The notes under the pieces are model-generated. The model was given only the letters and a program-made list of their open reading frames with translations, was not told where the DNA came from and did no database searches. DNA of 64,000 nt from positions 13,388 to 77,387 of the forward strand of contig CAYTWF010000004.1 in assembly GCA_964441705.1 (NCBI GenBank), read 5' to 3'. Position numbers and translations under genes: made by a program. Source of the stretch: Eshraghiella sp964441705 (lineage in GTDB: Bacteria > Bacillota > Clostridia > Lachnospirales > Lachnospiraceae). Shown here piece after piece: positions 61,785 through 64,000 of the stretch; positions within the stretch are counted from its first letter, which is position 1; each line of letters starts with the position of its first letter.

Positions 61785-64000
61785 TCAGTTCCTAGAAACT
61801 CCCAGCTCTACATCTTCCCCATTAATATTCCATTCCTTGGTATATCCCTTAGTATCACCTAATACGATATCGGTTGCAAGTACCTCTCTCTTAACCTCAT
61901 CAGAGTTATTTGTTAAAAGTTCTCCAATCCTGTCGTTTCCCTTGGAATATACAGTAATTTTATCCATTACCTCAAATCCGGCTTCTTTTCTCATAGTCTG
62001 AATCTTACTGATAAGCTCTCTTATAAAGCCCTCTTCAATAAGCTCAGGTGTAAGATTAGTATCAAGAACCACCATTACTCCATTATCTGATACTGATTCA
62101 AAGCCTTCTGTCTGTGCAACCTCGATTAATAAGTCTTCTTTGGTAAGCTCTACCTTATCTCCGTCAAAATCAAAGGTCAGCTGACCTTCATTATTAAGGG
62201 TATCCATTGCACTATTGCCATCCAGCTCAGTAAGAGCCTGACGAATCTTATTAAGAAGCTTTCCATACTTAGGTCCAACGGTCTTAAGCTGTGGCTTAAA
62301 GCTGTATGAGCTGTATTCTCTCATATCATCTCTGAATTCAACATTCTTAACATTAAGCTCATCCTCAATTATCTCTTTATAGAACTGAGAAAGCTCGGCT
62401 GGTGCTTTTACATACATTGTTCCAATTGGCTGTCTGTTCTTGATGTTAGCTCCATTACGGCAGGCACGTCCAACAACAACAATTTTAAGAACCTCATCCA
62501 TGTTTTTCTCAAGGTCTTTATCAATCCATGCTTCATTAACTGTTGGATAATCACACAGATGAACACTTTCAGGGGCATCCTTATCAATACTCTTAACCAG
62601 ATTAAGATATATCTCCTCTGTCATGAAAGGTATCATTGGTGCTGCAACCTTACAAAGAGTTACCAATGAGGTATATAATGTCATGTAAGCATTAATCTTA
62701 TCCTGCTCCATTCCTTTGGCCCAGAATCTCTCTCTTGAACGTCTTACATACCAGTTACTAAGGTCATCAACAAACTCCTCAAGAACTCTTGTTGTCTCAG
62801 GTATCTTGTAATCATTAAGGAAGCCATCAACAGACTTTACAAGAGAATTAAGCTTGGACAGAATCCACTTATCCATTACCGGAAGCTTATCATAATCAAG
62901 TGAGTATTTGGTTGCATCAAAATTATCAATATTAGCATAAAGTACGAAGAATGCATATGTGTTCCAAATTGTACCAAGGAACTTACGCTGTCCTTCTGTT
63001 ACTGCCTTATCATAGAAACGGTTAGGAAGCCATGGAGCTGAATTGGAGTAAAAATACCATCTTATAGCATCTGCTCCATGTGTTGTAAGTGCATCAAAAG
63101 GGTCAACTGCGTTGCCTTTGGATTTGCTCATCTTCTGTCCATTCTCATCCTGGACATGTCCAAGTACAATTACGTTCTTATATGGCGCCTTGTTAAAAAG
63201 AAGGGTTGATTCTGCAAGGAGTGAATAGAACCATCCTCTTGTCTGGTCTACAGCCTCGGAGATAAAGTCTGCCGGGAACTGTGACTCAAATACTTCTTTA
63301 TTCTCAAATGGATAATGGTGCTGTGCAAATGGCATTGCTCCTGAATCAAACCAGCAGTCAATAACCTCTGGAACTCTCTTCATTGTCTTGCCGCATTTTG
63401 GACACTTTATTGTAACGGCATCAATATATGGGCGGTGAAGCTCTATATTATCCGGACAGTTGTCTGACAGCTCCTTAAGCTCTGCAATGCTGCCGATTGA
63501 ATGCATTTCACCACAATCCTCGCACTGCCAGATATTAAGCGGAGTACCCCAGTATCTGTTACGGCTGATTCCCCAATCCTGAACATTCTCAATCCATGCT
63601 CCGAAACGGCCTGAACCAATTGTCTCCGGAATCCAGTTAATTGTATTGTTATTGCGAATCAAATCATCCTTAACTTCGGTCATCTTGATAAACCAGGATT
63701 CTCTTGCATAGTAGATAAGTGGTGTATCACATCTCCAGCAGAATGGATAATCATGCTCGAACTTAGGTGCATCAAAAAGCTTGCCCTCCGCATCAAGGTC
63801 TTTTAATACCATTGGGTCTGCCTTCTTAACAAAAACACCTGCATAAGGAGTCTCTTCTGTTAAATCACCCTTTCCATCTACAAACTGAACAAATGGAAGG
63901 TCATATTTACGTCCTACCTTGGCATCATCTTCACCAAATGCAGGTGCAATATGAACAATACCGGTACCATCTGACATTGTTACGTAGCTGTCACAAGTAA
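61785..64000 (-). CDS. ileS: Isoleucyl-tRNA synthetase, C-terminal part (partial)
   Basis: About 738 codons up to the right edge; the gene continues beyond (the frame is open through DSYVTMSDGTGIVHIAPAFG, so the ATG at 63977 is internal). The fragment contains the end of the editing domain, the RYWGTPLNIWQCEDC metal region, KMSKSKGNAVDP, and an anticodon-binding region followed by a C-terminal domain without a zinc finger, as in the IleS2-type enzymes. It charges tRNA-Ile. Confidence 0.96.
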   Translation of the reverse strand, partial: TCDSYVTMSDGTGIVHIAPAFGEDDAKVGRKYDLPFVQFVDGKGDLTEETPYAGVFVKKADPMVLKDLDAEGKLFDAPKFEHDYPFCWRCDTPLIYYARESWFIKMTEVKDDLIRNNNTINWIPETIGSGRFGAWIENVQDWGISRNRYWGTPLNIWQCEDCGEMHSIGSIAELKELSDNCPDNIELHRPYIDAVTIKCPKCGKTMKRVPEVIDCWFDSGAMPFAQHHYPFENKEVFESQFPADFISEAVDQTRGWFYSLLAESTLLFNKAPYKNVIVLGHVQDENGQKMSKSKGNAVDPFDALTTHGADAIRWYFYSNSAPWLPNRFYDKAVTEGQRKFLGTIWNTYAFFVLYANIDNFDATKYSLDYDKLPVMDKWILSKLNSLVKSVDGFLNDYKIPETTRVLEEFVDDLSNWYVRRSRERFWAKGMEQDKINAYMTLYTSLVTLCKVAAPMIPFMTEEIYLNLVKSIDKDAPESVHLCDYPTVNEAWIDKDLEKNMDEVLKIVVVGRACRNGANIKNRQPIGTMYVKAPAELSQFYKEIIEDELNVKNVEFRDDMREYSSYSFKPQLKTVGPKYGKLLNKIRQALTELDGNSAMDTLNNEGQLTFDFDGDKVELTKEDLLIEVAQTEGFESVSDNGVMVVLDTNLTPELIEEGFIRELISKIQTMRKEAGFEVMDKITVYSKGNDRIGELLTNNSDEVKREVLATDIVLGDTKGYTKEWNINGEDVELGVSRN

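Overview
The window looks like a chromosomal piece of a low-to-mid GC anaerobic Bacillota, most likely a Lachnospiraceae member. The reasons are the mfd-side sporulation/division block (HU, rqcP, yabP, yabQ, divIC, spoIIE, tilS, hpt, ftsH) in Bacillus/Clostridia order, a T-box ahead of ilvB, a PerR plus reverse-rubrerythrin peroxide system, a spoIID/spoIIQ pair, strong AGGAGG ribosome sites, and a small Cys-rich DUF6472-like protein that I associate with that family. Almost everything between 1 and 39459, and most of 42434-64000, is transcribed from the minus strand. No phage, IS element or CRISPR array was seen.

Layout. 1-7500: end of an exonuclease gene, nth, a YibE/F membrane protein, a 1469-residue surface metallophosphoesterase, and two small plus-strand membrane proteins. 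7579-10050: tRNA-Gly(UCC) and an ECF sigma factor paired with a membrane-anchored beta-propeller protein. 10170-22189: a 13-gene operon for an iterative fatty-acid/polyketide-like pathway (acyl-CoA carboxylase beta, fabD, fabZ, fabG, a KS-alpha/KS-beta fusion, two ACPs, an AMP-ligase relative, two PlsC acyltransferases, a flavoprotein, a patatin and an MntP-like protein). It is read from a promoter whose -35 box lies inside one of two matching palindromes next to a TetR gene. 22971-25082: cytoplasmic GH13 amylase. 25382-33663: ftsH (split by a run of Ns), hpt, tilS, a short SpoIIE-like phosphatase, divIC, yabQ, yabP, rqcP, HU, coaX and a probable pantothenate ECF-transporter S component. 33806-39459: a protein with two degenerate GGDEF domains, a trigger-factor-like lipoprotein, a CbxX/SpoVK AAA ATPase and ApbE.

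39576-42988: perR and rubrerythrin on the plus strand, sharing one operator motif; then a 62-bp tandem duplication and about 20 units of a 51/52-bp tandem repeat; then two convergent genes whose stop codons overlap in the loop of a perfect hairpin. 43032-49649: an NYN/OST-HTH protein, spoIIQ-like and spoIID, murI, a small membrane protein, an HPt protein and ilvBN behind a Val-type T-box. 50006-59144: a seven-gene operon with three tandem copies of a (multi-TM membrane protein + lipoprotein) pair of unknown function. 59289-64000: glycogen phosphorylase and most of ileS.

The strongest candidates for something new are the lipid/polyketide operon with its fused ketosynthase pair, the membrane-protein/lipoprotein paralogue array, and the 51-bp tandem repeat array. 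Function for all three is inferred from sequence reading alone; no database search was possible.
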